A stretch of DNA of 64,000 nt from Bact-08 sp964533215. GTDB taxonomy: Bacteria > Bacteroidota > Bacteroidia > Bacteroidales > UBA932. The DNA lies in assembly GCA_964533215.1 (NCBI GenBank), contig CAZHLJ010000003.1:62001-126000 (forward strand), read 5' to 3'. How positions within the stretch are numbered: position 1 is the first letter of the stretch; each line of letters opens with the position of its first letter. Below are positions 43,881-53,181 of the stretch, piece by piece. The notes under the pieces are model-generated. The model searched no databases, was not told where the DNA came from, and was given only the letters and a program-made list of their open reading frames with translations. Position numbers and translations under genes: made by a program.

Positions 43881-45767
43881 ATGAAGAAAGATTCCATCAT
43901 TGGATTTGTACTGATTGGTATCATACTGGTTCTTTTCAGTTATTTCAATACCAAGAGTATTAACGAGCAGAAGAAAGAGAGGGCCGCTGCTGATTCTTTG
44001 GCTAGAATAGAAGCTGCGAATATCTCTAAAGAACAAGCTCTAAATACGCCTAAAGATACAAATTCAGTTTCCAAAGATACAGTTGCCTTGTCCCCTGTGG
44101 GAGACACCATTTCAGGAGTTGCCTCAGTAACATCAATCTATAAAGATTCTCTTTTATCGCAGGCAAGCTTGGATTCAGAAGAGATTACAACCCTTGAGAA
44201 TGAAAAACTAAAGATTGATTTTACTAATAAAGGTGCTCAACCATACAAAGTTAAGGTTAAGAATTATTATACGTTTGATAGTCTTGATCTAAACCTTATA
44301 AGGGAAAATGCCAGTAAGTTCTCGATTGTTTTCTTTACAAACCAGGAGCTCTCTACATCAAATTTCGCTTTCAAAAAGGCGGAGTCAACAGACAGCTCTC
44401 TTACCTACAGGCTATATCTGGACTCTGCTGCATATATCCAGTATAAATACACTCTTACACCAAATAGTTACCTTGTCAAGTTCGATGTCAAACTTATTGG
44501 CATGAACAAACACATTCCGGGAAATATGACTGCATTTGATCTAAACTGGAATGTGGATCTTCCAAGGTTGGAAAAAGGGTATGATAACGAAAAGAACTAT
44601 TCAACAGTGGTTTATAAATTTCCCACTTCCAAAAAGTGTGAAGATTTAGGTCTGAGGAAGGCGAGCGGAGAAGAGGACATCAGAACTAAATTGAGCTGGG
44701 TAGCCTTTCAGCAGCAGTTCTTTTCAGCAATACTGGTTGCAAAGGAAAGTTTCAATACAGGTCTGCTTAATTACAAGCTTTACCAGGAAAATGATCCAGA
44801 AAAGCGTTTGATGCACTGCGAAGCAAAAATGCAGGTTCCATATACAGCAGCAGATGAAGTTAATATCCCATTTGAATATTACTATGGACCAAACCATTTC
44901 AAGACCTTGAAGTCTTATGGCCAGGGATTTGAAAATATTGTTCCTCTGGGTGGATGGCTTATTGGTTGGATAAACAGATATGTAATTATTCTTGTATTTG
45001 ACATCCTGGGTAAATTTATAAGCAATTACGGCCTTATAATCTTACTTCTTACCATCCTTATCAAACTGGTAATTTCTCCTTTGACCATTAAATCATATAT
45101 CTCGTCAGCTAAGATGAGGGTTCTCAAACCTGAAATTGACAAGATAAGTGCCAAGTTCCCTAAGCCGGAAGATGCAATGAAAAAGCAACAGGAGACTATG
45201 GCGCTCTATAAAAAAACGGGAGTGAGTATGTTCGGAGGATGTCTGCCTATGTTATTCCAGTTCCCGATACTCTTTGCTATGTTCAAATTCTTCCCTGCCT
45301 CTTTCGAGTTGAGACAGCAAGGGTTCTTATGGGCAACGGACCTCAGTGCCTATGATTCAATTCTGAATCTGCCATTCCGGATTCCTCTATACGGAGATCA
45401 CGTAAGTCTTTTCGCATTGCTTATGGCTGTATCTATGTTCTTTTATACCAAGATGAATGCTGATCAGATGGGCTCAGGACCTCAGATGGCAGGAATGAAA
45501 TTCATGTCCCTTTACTTTATGCCGGTATTTATGCTTGTGCTTTGTAATAGTTTCTCCAGCGGTCTTAGTTACTACTATATGCTCTCCAATCTGTTGACGA
45601 TGATTCAGACATGGGTTATCAGGAGATATTTCGTAGATGAGAAAAAACTATATGCCAAGCTCCAGGAAAAGGCTGCAACCCATGTTCCAAAGAAGAAGTC
45701 TAAGTTCCAGCAGAGACTTGATGAAGCCTATAAAATTCAGCAGCAACAGTTGAAAAACAAAAAATGA
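43881..45767 (+). CDS. yidC: Membrane protein insertase YidC
   Basis: The 628-residue protein has an N-terminal helix (about 7-22), a low-complexity linker rich in S, A and T, a periplasmic beta domain (to about 350) and a C-terminal five-helix core (about 356-590), including YGLIILLLTILIKLVISPLT, GGCLPMLFQFPILFAMFKFF and FSSGLSYYYMLSNLLTMIQ. It inserts membrane proteins with or without SecYEG. The true start is the ATG at 43881; the frame is open further upstream, but that part overlaps DUF349. It overlaps the next gene by 4 nt (ATGA). Confidence 0.96.
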   Translation: MKKDSIIGFVLIGIILVLFSYFNTKSINEQKKERAAADSLARIEAANISKEQALNTPKDTNSVSKDTVALSPVGDTISGVASVTSIYKDSLLSQASLDSEEITTLENEKLKIDFTNKGAQPYKVKVKNYYTFDSLDLNLIRENASKFSIVFFTNQELSTSNFAFKKAESTDSSLTYRLYLDSAAYIQYKYTLTPNSYLVKFDVKLIGMNKHIPGNMTAFDLNWNVDLPRLEKGYDNEKNYSTVVYKFPTSKKCEDLGLRKASGEEDIRTKLSWVAFQQQFFSAILVAKESFNTGLLNYKLYQENDPEKRLMHCEAKMQVPYTAADEVNIPFEYYYGPNHFKTLKSYGQGFENIVPLGGWLIGWINRYVIILVFDILGKFISNYGLIILLLTILIKLVISPLTIKSYISSAKMRVLKPEIDKISAKFPKPEDAMKKQQETMALYKKTGVSMFGGCLPMLFQFPILFAMFKFFPASFELRQQGFLWATDLSAYDSILNLPFRIPLYGDHVSLFALLMAVSMFFYTKMNADQMGSGPQMAGMKFMSLYFMPVFMLVLCNSFSSGLSYYYMLSNLLTMIQTWVIRRYFVDEKKLYAKLQEKAATHVPKKKSKFQQRLDEAYKIQQQQLKNKK

Positions 45768-46420
45768 CAATAGCTAACGCAATTACTGATATACAAAAAA
45801 AACTGCCGTCAACCGTAAAGTTGGTGGCAGTTTCCAAATTCAAGCCTAACGAAGCTATTCTTGAGGCATATTCAGCAGGTCAGAGAGACTTTGCTGAAAA
45901 CAGGCCACAAGAGTTAAAACAGAAGATGATTGATTTGCCGAAAGACATTTCCTGGCATTTCATAGGTCACCTTCAGACTAACAAAATTAAAATGATCATA
46001 GATGATGTCTCTCTCATACACTCAGTGGACAGTCTGCGTCTTGCAACGGAGATAAACAGGGAGGCCTCAGCCAGATCTCTAATAAAGGACTGTCTTCTTC
46101 AGGTCCATATTGCAAGTGAGGACACAAAACAAGGTTTTTCCAAACAGGAGTTGATTGATTCCATGCCGGAAATTCTCTCTATGAAAAACATAAGAGTGTG
46201 TGGCCTAATGGGTATGGCATCTTTTGTAGAAGACCGTAAGCAGATTTCAGAAGAGTTTTCTACTCTTAAGAGAATATTTGACGAGGTTAAGGAGGCCTGT
46301 TTCAAGAATTGTGGCCATTTCAATGAGATTTCAATGGGAATGTCTTCTGATTATGAACTGGCAATCGAACAGGGCAGCACTATTGTGAGGGTGGGAAGTA
46401 TGATATTCGGAGGTAGATAG
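45764..46420 (+). CDS. YggS-family PLP homeostasis protein
   Basis: The 218-residue alpha/beta barrel has the PLP lysine in LVAVSKFKPNEAILEAY, GQRDFAENRPQELKQK, ISWHFIGHLQTNKIK and the final EISMGMSSDYELAIEQG. YggS/PLPBP proteins bind PLP without known catalysis and balance PLP and amino-acid pools. Its ATG overlaps the yidC stop. Its own stop adjoins the convergent ung stop. Confidence 0.93.
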   Translation: MTIANAITDIQKKLPSTVKLVAVSKFKPNEAILEAYSAGQRDFAENRPQELKQKMIDLPKDISWHFIGHLQTNKIKMIIDDVSLIHSVDSLRLATEINREASARSLIKDCLLQVHIASEDTKQGFSKQELIDSMPEILSMKNIRVCGLMGMASFVEDRKQISEEFSTLKRIFDEVKEACFKNCGHFNEISMGMSSDYELAIEQGSTIVRVGSMIFGGR

Positions 46421-47083
46421 CTACCATTTTATTGGATCTTTGCCGATTTTGGTCAGGATTTCGTTTGTCTTAGAAAAATGCCTGCAGCCGAAAAATGCTC
46501 CTCCTGCCAACGGAGATGGATGTGCGGCTTCAAGAATATAATGCCGGGAACTGTCTATCAACTCCTTCTTTCCTTTTGCAAAATTACCCCAAAGTAGGAA
46601 AACAATACCCTCTTGCTTTTCAGAAATCTTTTTTATTACAGCATCTGTAAATGTCGCCCATCCAATCTTACTGTGAGATGCTGCTTCACCAGCCCTAACT
46701 GTGAGTATGGCATTCAGCAAAAAAACTCCCTGAGCAGCCCATCTGTCAAGACATCCGCTTTTTGGAGGTTCTAGCCCTAAGTCGGTATTTAGCTCCTTGA
46801 AAATATTGACCAAGGATGGAGGAAATTTTATTCCATCGGGAACTGAGAAAGACAAACCGTGTGCCTGGCCAGGTCCATGGTAAGGATCCTGGCCTATAAT
46901 CACGACTTTTACCTTATCGAAAGGTGTAGAATTGAATGCGTTGAAAATCAGCTGACCTTTTGGATAAATAACTCTATTGGAGGAGATCTCGGCTTTTAAG
47001 AATTCAGTGATTTTTACAAAGTACTCTTTATTAAACTCATCGTTCAAAACTTCCTTCCATCCGGCATCAATCTTAACATCCAT
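46421..47083 (-). CDS. ung: Uracil-DNA glycosylase
   Basis: The family-1 UDG of 220 residues has the catalytic loop GQDPYHGPGQAHGLSFSV, the LLWGNFAKGK segment and HPSPLAGGAFFGCRHFSKTN. It removes uracil from DNA to start base excision repair. I chose the ATG at 47083; a TTG seven codons upstream would run over the lon stop. It lies 17 nt downstream of lon on the same strand. Confidence 0.95.
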   Translation of the reverse strand: MDVKIDAGWKEVLNDEFNKEYFVKITEFLKAEISSNRVIYPKGQLIFNAFNSTPFDKVKVVIIGQDPYHGPGQAHGLSFSVPDGIKFPPSLVNIFKELNTDLGLEPPKSGCLDRWAAQGVFLLNAILTVRAGEAASHSKIGWATFTDAVIKKISEKQEGIVFLLWGNFAKGKKELIDSSRHYILEAAHPSPLAGGAFFGCRHFSKTNEILTKIGKDPIKW

Positions 47084-47100
47084 ATATCTCAGTCTTAAAT

Positions 47101-49506
47101 TCAAAATACAAACTCCAGGACCTCGGATATACTGTGGACATATTTGAAATTAAGTCCTTTGAGATATATTTCCTTGATCTCCTTGATATCTTTTTCGTTA
47201 TCAGCAGATAAAATTATGGTATTTATGCCGGCTCTTTTGGCTGCCAGAATTTTCTCTTTTATTCCACCCACAGGAAGAACTCTCCCACGCAAAGTAATCT
47301 CGCCTGTCATTGCAATTCCACTCCTGACTTTTTTCTTAAGAAAAGCAGAAGCCATGGCGCTTACCATAGTAATACCAGCAGAAGGCCCATCTTTAGGAAT
47401 TGCTCCCTCGGGAACATGTATATGCATATCCTTGTCAGAAAATTCTTTATAACTCAAAGAGATAATGTTTGAATTAGCCTTTAGGTACTGATAGGCAATA
47501 ATCGCCGACTCTTTCATTACATCCCCAAGATTACCGGTTGTCGTCAATACTCCTTTGCCTTTGCTTAAACTGCACTCGATGAAAAGTATCTCTCCTCCGT
47601 TTTCTGTCCAGGCCAATCCTGTGACAACACCAGGTGCCTCATTTCCTTTCTGCATATCATGCTGATTTGTCGGCATTCCCAACATCTCTCTTATCTCCTT
47701 TGCCCCAATTAGAACTGGAATATCCTCTTCCAGTGCAATTCTTTTTGCAGTAAGTCTTGCCACTTTGGCAATCTGTTTGTCCAAGCCCCTAACGCCTGAT
47801 TCGCGAGTGTATTCATTGATAATAGTATCAATGCCCTCTTTGTTGATCTTTAGTTGGGATTTGTTAAGTCCGTGCGCTTCAATCTGTTTTGGTATAAGAT
47901 AGTCTTTGGCAATGAATCTTTTTTCTTCGGCAAGGTAACCGCTTACATTTATCATCTCCATCCTGTCTCTCAAAGCCGGGTGAATGGCACTTATATTATT
48001 AGCTGTAGTAAGGAAAAGCACCTTGGATAAATCATAATCTATGTCAAGATAGTTGTCATGAAAAGAACCATTTTGCTCAGGGTCAAGTACTTCTAGGAGG
48101 GCTGAGGCAGGATCACCACGAAAATCATTGCTGACTTTGTCTATTTCATCAAGGACAATCAACGGATTCGATGTGCCCGCCTTTTTAATGGCACTAATTA
48201 TTCTACCGGGCATTGCTCCTATATATGTTCTTCTGTGCCCCCTGATCTCAGACTCATCGTGCAGTCCTCCGAGCGATATTCTGCCATAATTTCTTCCCAA
48301 GGCTTTTGCAATTGACTTTCCAAGTGAGGTTTTGCCTACTCCCGGAGGGCCATACAGGCAAAGGATAGGGGACTTCATATCTCCTTTCAGTTTAAGCACT
48401 GCCAGATGTTCTATAATCCTGTCTTTGACAGTTTCTAATCCGTAATGGTCTGTATCGAGAACTTTTTGGGCGTGTTTCAGATCCAGGTTGTCTTTGCTTG
48501 TTTCGTCCCAAGGTAATTCAATCAGGAACTTTACATATGATAACTGAATATTGTAATCAGGAGAATTTGGATTTGATCGCTCCAGTTTCTGAAGCTCTTT
48601 TTCGAAAGTCTCAGCAACCTCTTTTGACCACAGCTTTGATTTTGCCTGGATTCTTAAATCGTTGAATTCTTGTATATTATTATTTATGCCAAGCTCTTCC
48701 TGTATGGTTTTAAGCTGATTGCTCAGATAATACTCTCTTTGTTGCTGGTCAATTTCGGTCCTGACCTTCTGTTGTATGTCGTCTTTAATCTTTAACAGGT
48801 CGATCTGTTTGCTTAGAAATTCCAGTAGCTTTAAAGCCCTGTGTTTAAGGCGTCCTTCTCTCAGTAGCTGTATCTTATCCAAAGGATTGTCAAGCTCCAT
48901 GCTGGAGGCAATAAAATTTACCAAAAAAGCGTGACCTTCAATATTTTTTATAGCGAATGCAGCCTCCTGTGGCAGATGGGGCGAAAGCTTTATAATATGG
49001 AGAGCCGCATCTTTTATTGAACTTGTTATGGCATCCAGTTCCTTTATGTTTTTCTTGTTTACTTCGTCTTCGAGGTATTTGACAGAGGCAATAAAGTATG
49101 GCTCAGTACTTAGGATTCCCAGCACCTTGAATCGTTTTATCCCCTGAAGTATTATAGTGATTCCACCATCAGGCATCTCTACTATCTTCAATATCTTGGC
49201 CAATGTACCGATATCGTAGAGATCACTCGGCTGAGGATCCTCCTGTTTGGCAATTTTTTGAGATACAGCTCCCAAAATTCGTTGTTTGCTATATGCTTCT
49301 CTTACCAGTTTTATGGATTTTTCCCTTCCTACGGTTATAGGTATTATTGTTTCAGGAAACAGTACAGCATTCCTAAGTGCAATTATTGGCAATGTGTCTG
49401 GCAAATCGGCATCTCTTAACTCTTGTCCCGATTCCATATTCATTACAGGGATAATATTAACCTCTTCCGAAACGGAATGTTGAAGATATATATCAGTTAG
49501 CTTCAT
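47101..49506 (-). CDS. lon: ATP-dependent protease Lon
   Basis: The 801-residue protease has an N-terminal substrate domain (about 35-235), a helical linker, the AAA+ core with CLYGPPGVGKTSLGKS and LIVLDEIDKVSND, and a C-terminal protease domain with the catalytic pair Ser709 in KDGPSAG and Lys752 in GGIKEKIL. It degrades damaged and regulatory proteins. Its upstream region carries an unusual leader and a sigma-54-like element. Confidence 0.97.
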   Translation of the reverse strand: MKLTDIYLQHSVSEEVNIIPVMNMESGQELRDADLPDTLPIIALRNAVLFPETIIPITVGREKSIKLVREAYSKQRILGAVSQKIAKQEDPQPSDLYDIGTLAKILKIVEMPDGGITIILQGIKRFKVLGILSTEPYFIASVKYLEDEVNKKNIKELDAITSSIKDAALHIIKLSPHLPQEAAFAIKNIEGHAFLVNFIASSMELDNPLDKIQLLREGRLKHRALKLLEFLSKQIDLLKIKDDIQQKVRTEIDQQQREYYLSNQLKTIQEELGINNNIQEFNDLRIQAKSKLWSKEVAETFEKELQKLERSNPNSPDYNIQLSYVKFLIELPWDETSKDNLDLKHAQKVLDTDHYGLETVKDRIIEHLAVLKLKGDMKSPILCLYGPPGVGKTSLGKSIAKALGRNYGRISLGGLHDESEIRGHRRTYIGAMPGRIISAIKKAGTSNPLIVLDEIDKVSNDFRGDPASALLEVLDPEQNGSFHDNYLDIDYDLSKVLFLTTANNISAIHPALRDRMEMINVSGYLAEEKRFIAKDYLIPKQIEAHGLNKSQLKINKEGIDTIINEYTRESGVRGLDKQIAKVARLTAKRIALEEDIPVLIGAKEIREMLGMPTNQHDMQKGNEAPGVVTGLAWTENGGEILFIECSLSKGKGVLTTTGNLGDVMKESAIIAYQYLKANSNIISLSYKEFSDKDMHIHVPEGAIPKDGPSAGITMVSAMASAFLKKKVRSGIAMTGEITLRGRVLPVGGIKEKILAAKRAGINTIILSADNEKDIKEIKEIYLKGLNFKYVHSISEVLEFVF

Positions 49507-49597
49507 CTTTTCTTATTATATGTCATTTTGTCATTCAAAACTACCCGCTGTGGGTTGGGGCAGTACTACGTATGTAGCGGTCAATCTCTGTGCCAAA
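49507..49597 (-). promoter_or_regulatory. lon leader with sigma-54-like element
   Basis: On the minus strand TTTGGCACAGAGATTGA (49581-49597) resembles a -24/-12 promoter, but the -12 element ends TTGA instead of TTGC. Downstream of it a palindromic CTAC-GTAT-GTAG and a possible CCGCT/AGCGG stem lie in the leader, followed by two TGACA repeats 9 nt apart (centre to centre) near 49520-49535. The role as promoter is plausible but not certain. Confidence 0.4.
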
Positions 49598-50998
49598 CTA
49601 AAACAAAACGCTTTTGATGGTAAAAAAGAAACCATGTTCCTTCAACTGATTGAAAGAATATTCGAGTGAAAAATTAATGTCATAATATGATATAAGATCC
49701 AGACCGAAACCGCCGCTGCATAAAAACTTGTTACTCAAAAAATTGCTGATATGTGGATATGCATGGTATGCGTATCCCATGTCGAAAAATGCTTTGGCAT
49801 AAACAGTAAAGTGTATTTTGTTAAAATATGGCATAAATGAGAGACAGTTTATGACCTTAACCTTTGTCGGCACTAAGTTGTACTTCAAAGTCTGATTTAA
49901 AGTAATATAATGTTGCCCATCATTTACATAATACTCATATCCCCTCAGATAAACATTTTCATATCCAATAGCTTTATCAAATATATATGCCTCTTTGTTT
50001 TTCTGAGACACTCCAGCTGTGAGGTTTGCAGATATGTTCCAACGTTTTGAAATCGGAAGGTACCCTTGTATGTTAGTCTTTAATTGTGAGTAACAAAACG
50101 ATTTTTCCTGAGTCATGTATCCTGTTGCCTCACCTTGAAGCAAGTAGCCTTTCAGAGGATACTGGATGTTGTCTCGCTGGTCATTTGTAAATTTATATTT
50201 GATGCCAAACCCTGTCCTTGTGGAATCATTGCCTCCCCAGTATTTTGGGTTAAGCTTTAAAATTGTGTCGGCAATCTGCAATTTTTCACAATATATAGAA
50301 AAGGTATGCGCCTTTCTGACTTTTGGGCGAAATGTATAATGTATATTGCCGGATAAGGATTTTACCATAACGACACCATCAGTATTGTTGTAAACAGCAG
50401 AATTGAATAACGAGATGAAATTTTCAGTTTTGGATATAAGGTAGGAAATGCCTAATCCAAGCCTGTGCCTGCCTGTATGGTCAATGGTAATATTGTCATA
50501 ATCAAGACGAAATCCTTTCTGATAGCCGAACTTGACACTAGCGGTTAACGTATGGTTCATCCCCCAAACATTATAAGCTTTAAGACCAGCATCCACCGTA
50601 ATGTTCTCGTTTTCTCCCTCCTTAAGCCAGTTACTCAGATTTCTGTCTTCTATTACAAAACTGACCATTGGCCAAACATACCACCTTTCTTCAACTCGAA
50701 TATGAATGTCAATATTACCTGCATTTTCCGGATTCGTGTTTTTTGTTACATACACATAGTTGAAAAGAGAGAGGTTCAGTAAATTATTTCTGTTATTTGT
50801 TAGTAGTTCATCAAGATGCTCTGTCTCTACAGAATCTCCTTGTTCAAATGTCAGCTCTCTTAGTATTATCTTGCTATTTGTAACTTGATTTCCGGTGATG
50901 TAAATGTTTGAAATGCAGGAATATTGCTTTGAATAAAGATTGATGGGAACCAATAGATAAAGCAATAAAATCAGTATCAATCCAGATCTGTTTTCCAT
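49598..50998 (-). CDS. Single-POTRA BamA/TamA-type outer-membrane protein
   Basis: The 466-residue protein has a signal peptide (about 1-24), one POTRA-like domain (about 26-105: SNIYITGNQVTNSKIILREL), and then a beta-barrel ending TIKSVLF with a terminal aromatic residue as outer-membrane proteins have. Full BamA has five POTRA domains, so this belongs to the smaller family members, whose partners are unknown. The start is the ATG at 50998; the 13 codons upstream are unlikely. Confidence 0.78.
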   Translation of the reverse strand: MENRSGLILILLLYLLVPINLYSKQYSCISNIYITGNQVTNSKIILRELTFEQGDSVETEHLDELLTNNRNNLLNLSLFNYVYVTKNTNPENAGNIDIHIRVEERWYVWPMVSFVIEDRNLSNWLKEGENENITVDAGLKAYNVWGMNHTLTASVKFGYQKGFRLDYDNITIDHTGRHRLGLGISYLISKTENFISLFNSAVYNNTDGVVMVKSLSGNIHYTFRPKVRKAHTFSIYCEKLQIADTILKLNPKYWGGNDSTRTGFGIKYKFTNDQRDNIQYPLKGYLLQGEATGYMTQEKSFCYSQLKTNIQGYLPISKRWNISANLTAGVSQKNKEAYIFDKAIGYENVYLRGYEYYVNDGQHYITLNQTLKYNLVPTKVKVINCLSFMPYFNKIHFTVYAKAFFDMGYAYHAYPHISNFLSNKFLCSGGFGLDLISYYDINFSLEYSFNQLKEHGFFFTIKSVLF

Positions 50999-51070
50999 GC
51001 TCAAATATATAAAGAAAATGGCATAAATTGGTGACAATTAAAAGAATTTGGAAAATAAATCTTATAATGT

Positions 51071-51102
51071 TTTGAAATATCGATAAAATAGTAGTAATTT
51101 TG
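51071..51102 (+). promoter_or_regulatory. Bacteroidales-type promoter of the HU gene
   Basis: TTTG (51071-51074) and TAATTTTG (51095-51102) are 20 nt apart, a full match to the -33/-7 consensus. It lies 41 nt before the HU ATG. Confidence 0.75.
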
Positions 51103-51143
51103 TTCGTCAAAAAATAGACTAACCCTTTAATTTTTTAATTATC

Positions 51144-51428
51144 ATGACAAAAGCAGATATCGTTAATGAAGTTGCAAAGGCAACCGGAATGGAAAAGATT
51201 GCTGTTCAGAATGTTGTAGAAAGCTTCATGGATAGCGTAAAAGACTCTCTATCAAAAGATAAGAATGTTTATCTTCGTGGTTTTGGAAGTTTTATAGTAA
51301 AAAAACGTGCAAAAAAGACTGCCAGAAATATTTCTAAAAACACTACTTTGGTAATCCCTGAGCACTTCATTCCTTCGTTCAAACCTGCAAAAGTGTTTAT
51401 GAACAAAGTGAAAAACAACGTAAAGTAA
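51144..51428 (+). CDS. HU-family DNA-binding protein
   Basis: The 94-residue histone-like protein has the family start TKADIVNEVAKATGMEKIAV, VYLRGFGSFIVKKRAKKTAR in the beta region and PSFKPAKVFMNKVK at the end. It bends and compacts DNA as a dimer. It is followed by a 30-residue basic protein gene and then by the RNase G gene, and it has its own promoter. Confidence 0.95.
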   Translation: MTKADIVNEVAKATGMEKIAVQNVVESFMDSVKDSLSKDKNVYLRGFGSFIVKKRAKKTARNISKNTTLVIPEHFIPSFKPAKVFMNKVKNNVK

Positions 51429-51457
51429 TTGTACTTTAGTAAATAAATAGATAAATT

Positions 51458-51550
51458 ATGCCAAGCGGAAAGAAAAGAAAAAGACATAAAATGGCAACTC
51501 ACAAGCGTAAAAAACGCTTGCGTAAGAACAGACATAAAAAGCGTAAATAG
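51458..51550 (+). CDS. 30-residue basic AURKAIP1/COX24-like protein
   Basis: This very short gene encodes a 30-residue protein beginning MPSGKKRKRHKMATHKRKKR, in which 21 residues are Lys, Arg or His. It resembles the small AURKAIP1/COX24-domain proteins of Bacteroidota, relatives of the mitochondrial ribosomal protein mS38, so it is probably a small-subunit ribosomal protein. It lies 29 nt after the HU gene and before a terminator. Gene finders may miss it because of length. Confidence 0.82.
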   Translation: MPSGKKRKRHKMATHKRKKRLRKNRHKKRK

Positions 51551-51577
51551 TTGCTATTTGAGTCTTCAGTGTGTGAT

Positions 51578-51618
51578 AATCTAAAGCAAGTCGTTAGATT
51601 TGCTTTAGATTCTTTTAT
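51578..51618 (+). terminator. Terminator after the HU and small basic protein genes
   Basis: A 12-bp perfect stem, AATCTAAAGCAA with TTGCTTTAGATT, closes a 10-nt loop and is followed by TCTTTTA. It ends the HU transcript 12 nt before the RNase G start. Confidence 0.85.
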
Positions 51619-51630
51619 TTAATAACGTAG

Positions 51631-53181
51631 ATGGAGAAGGATTTAATAATTGATGTAAGTTCTACGGATGTTTCAATAGCTCTGCTCGACAATCATAGAT
51701 TAGTCGAGCTGAACAAAGAGCTTAATAATGTTAATTATTCGGTAGGAGATGTTTATATTGGGAGGGTAAAACGTATTATGCCCGCCCTCAATGCTGCTTT
51801 TGTAGACATTGGGGATGAGAAGGATGCGTTCATTCATTATCTTGATCTTGGTCTATCATTCAAGGCTTTGGATTATTTTACAAGGCATGTTGGGCAAAGC
51901 CGGCAGTTAAACGCATTGTACTCAAGCGTCAAACTTGGCGATATCCTAGAGAAAGAGGGAAAGATTGCGGATGTACTTAAGCCAGGACAGCACATTGTCA
52001 CACAAATTGTAAAGGAACCAATCTCTACAAAGGGGTCAAGGCTTACGGCTGAGATATCCATTGCCGGACGAAACATGGTACTAATACCATTTGCTGATAA
52101 GGTCAATATTTCTCAGAAAATTACGTCAAAAGAGGAGAAAAAGAGGCTGGAACGTTTAGTTTATAGCATCTTGCCTCCAAACTACGGAGTTATTATAAGA
52201 ACTGTGGCAGAAGGAAAACGCGCTGCTGTTCTTGATGGAGAGTTGAAAGCTCTTATAAAAAAATGGGAGGATTCCTGGCCAAAAATGGCTAAGGCAAATC
52301 CACCGCAATTGCTGTTTACAGAAAACAGCAGGACAACCACAATCTTACGAGATCTTTTAAATGACTCATTCTCTAATATTCATGTCAATGATGAGACAAT
52401 TTACAATGAGGTACGTGAATACATCTCTTTGATTGCTCCTGATCAGGAAAAAATTGTGAAATTATATAAAGGTACTGAACCGATTTTTGATCATTATGAT
52501 ATAAACAAGCAGATCAGGAGTGCCTTTGGTAAAGTTGTGCCAATAAAGCAAGGGGCATATCTTGTAATAGAACATACCGAAGCTTTGCATGTCATAGACG
52601 TGAATAGTGGGATAAGAGCAAAATCTGGTGCAGATCAGGAACAGAATGCATTTGAGGTGAACATGAACTCTGCTGATGAGATTGCCAGACAACTTAGACT
52701 CAGGGATATGGGAGGTATTATTGTTGTGGATTTCATTGATATGGACTCCAATGACAATAAAGTCAAACTTTACAAGCATATGCAGGAGTTGATGCAGTCA
52801 GACAGGGCTAAGCACAATATTCTCCCAATTACAAGGTTTGGTTTGATGCAGATTACTCGTCAACGGGTACGTCCGGCTACCGAGATAAACACAACAGAGA
52901 ATTGCCCTTCTTGCCAAGGAACCGGTAAAATCTCTTCCAGTCTTTTAATAGACGAGACTATCGAGCGCCAGCTAGCTTATTATGTAAAGGAAAAAGGGGT
53001 CAAATCCATCGTGCTAAAGGTGAATCCAATATTGGCAGCCTACCTTACAAAAGGTTTTTCAAGTATAAGGCTAAAATGGAGCATCAAGTACAAGTGTACC
53101 TTGAAAGTCGTGGTAGAGACCGATAATGCTTTGCTTGAGGTCAGATGGTTCAAAGCGAATGGTGATAAGCTGGAAAATTAA
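51631..53181 (+). CDS. rng: Ribonuclease E/G family protein
   Basis: The 516-residue endonuclease has an N-terminal S1 RNA-binding insertion (about 38-130), the catalytic aspartates in HVIDVNSGIRAKSG and IVVDFIDMDSNDN, and a zinc-link region CPSCQGTGK. It matches RNase G, lacking the long scaffold tail of RNase E. It should process rRNA and decay mRNA. Its end overlaps the convergent methyltransferase end by 4 nt. Confidence 0.94.
   Translation: MEKDLIIDVSSTDVSIALLDNHRLVELNKELNNVNYSVGDVYIGRVKRIMPALNAAFVDIGDEKDAFIHYLDLGLSFKALDYFTRHVGQSRQLNALYSSVKLGDILEKEGKIADVLKPGQHIVTQIVKEPISTKGSRLTAEISIAGRNMVLIPFADKVNISQKITSKEEKKRLERLVYSILPPNYGVIIRTVAEGKRAAVLDGELKALIKKWEDSWPKMAKANPPQLLFTENSRTTTILRDLLNDSFSNIHVNDETIYNEVREYISLIAPDQEKIVKLYKGTEPIFDHYDINKQIRSAFGKVVPIKQGAYLVIEHTEALHVIDVNSGIRAKSGADQEQNAFEVNMNSADEIARQLRLRDMGGIIVVDFIDMDSNDNKVKLYKHMQELMQSDRAKHNILPITRFGLMQITRQRVRPATEINTTENCPSCQGTGKISSSLLIDETIERQLAYYVKEKGVKSIVLKVNPILAAYLTKGFSSIRLKWSIKYKCTLKVVVETDNALLEVRWFKANGDKLEN

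Noticed and set aside
51002..51009. Complete promoter of the BamA-like gene
   Set aside because: The TATATTTG box is present but no -33 element lies at the right distance.
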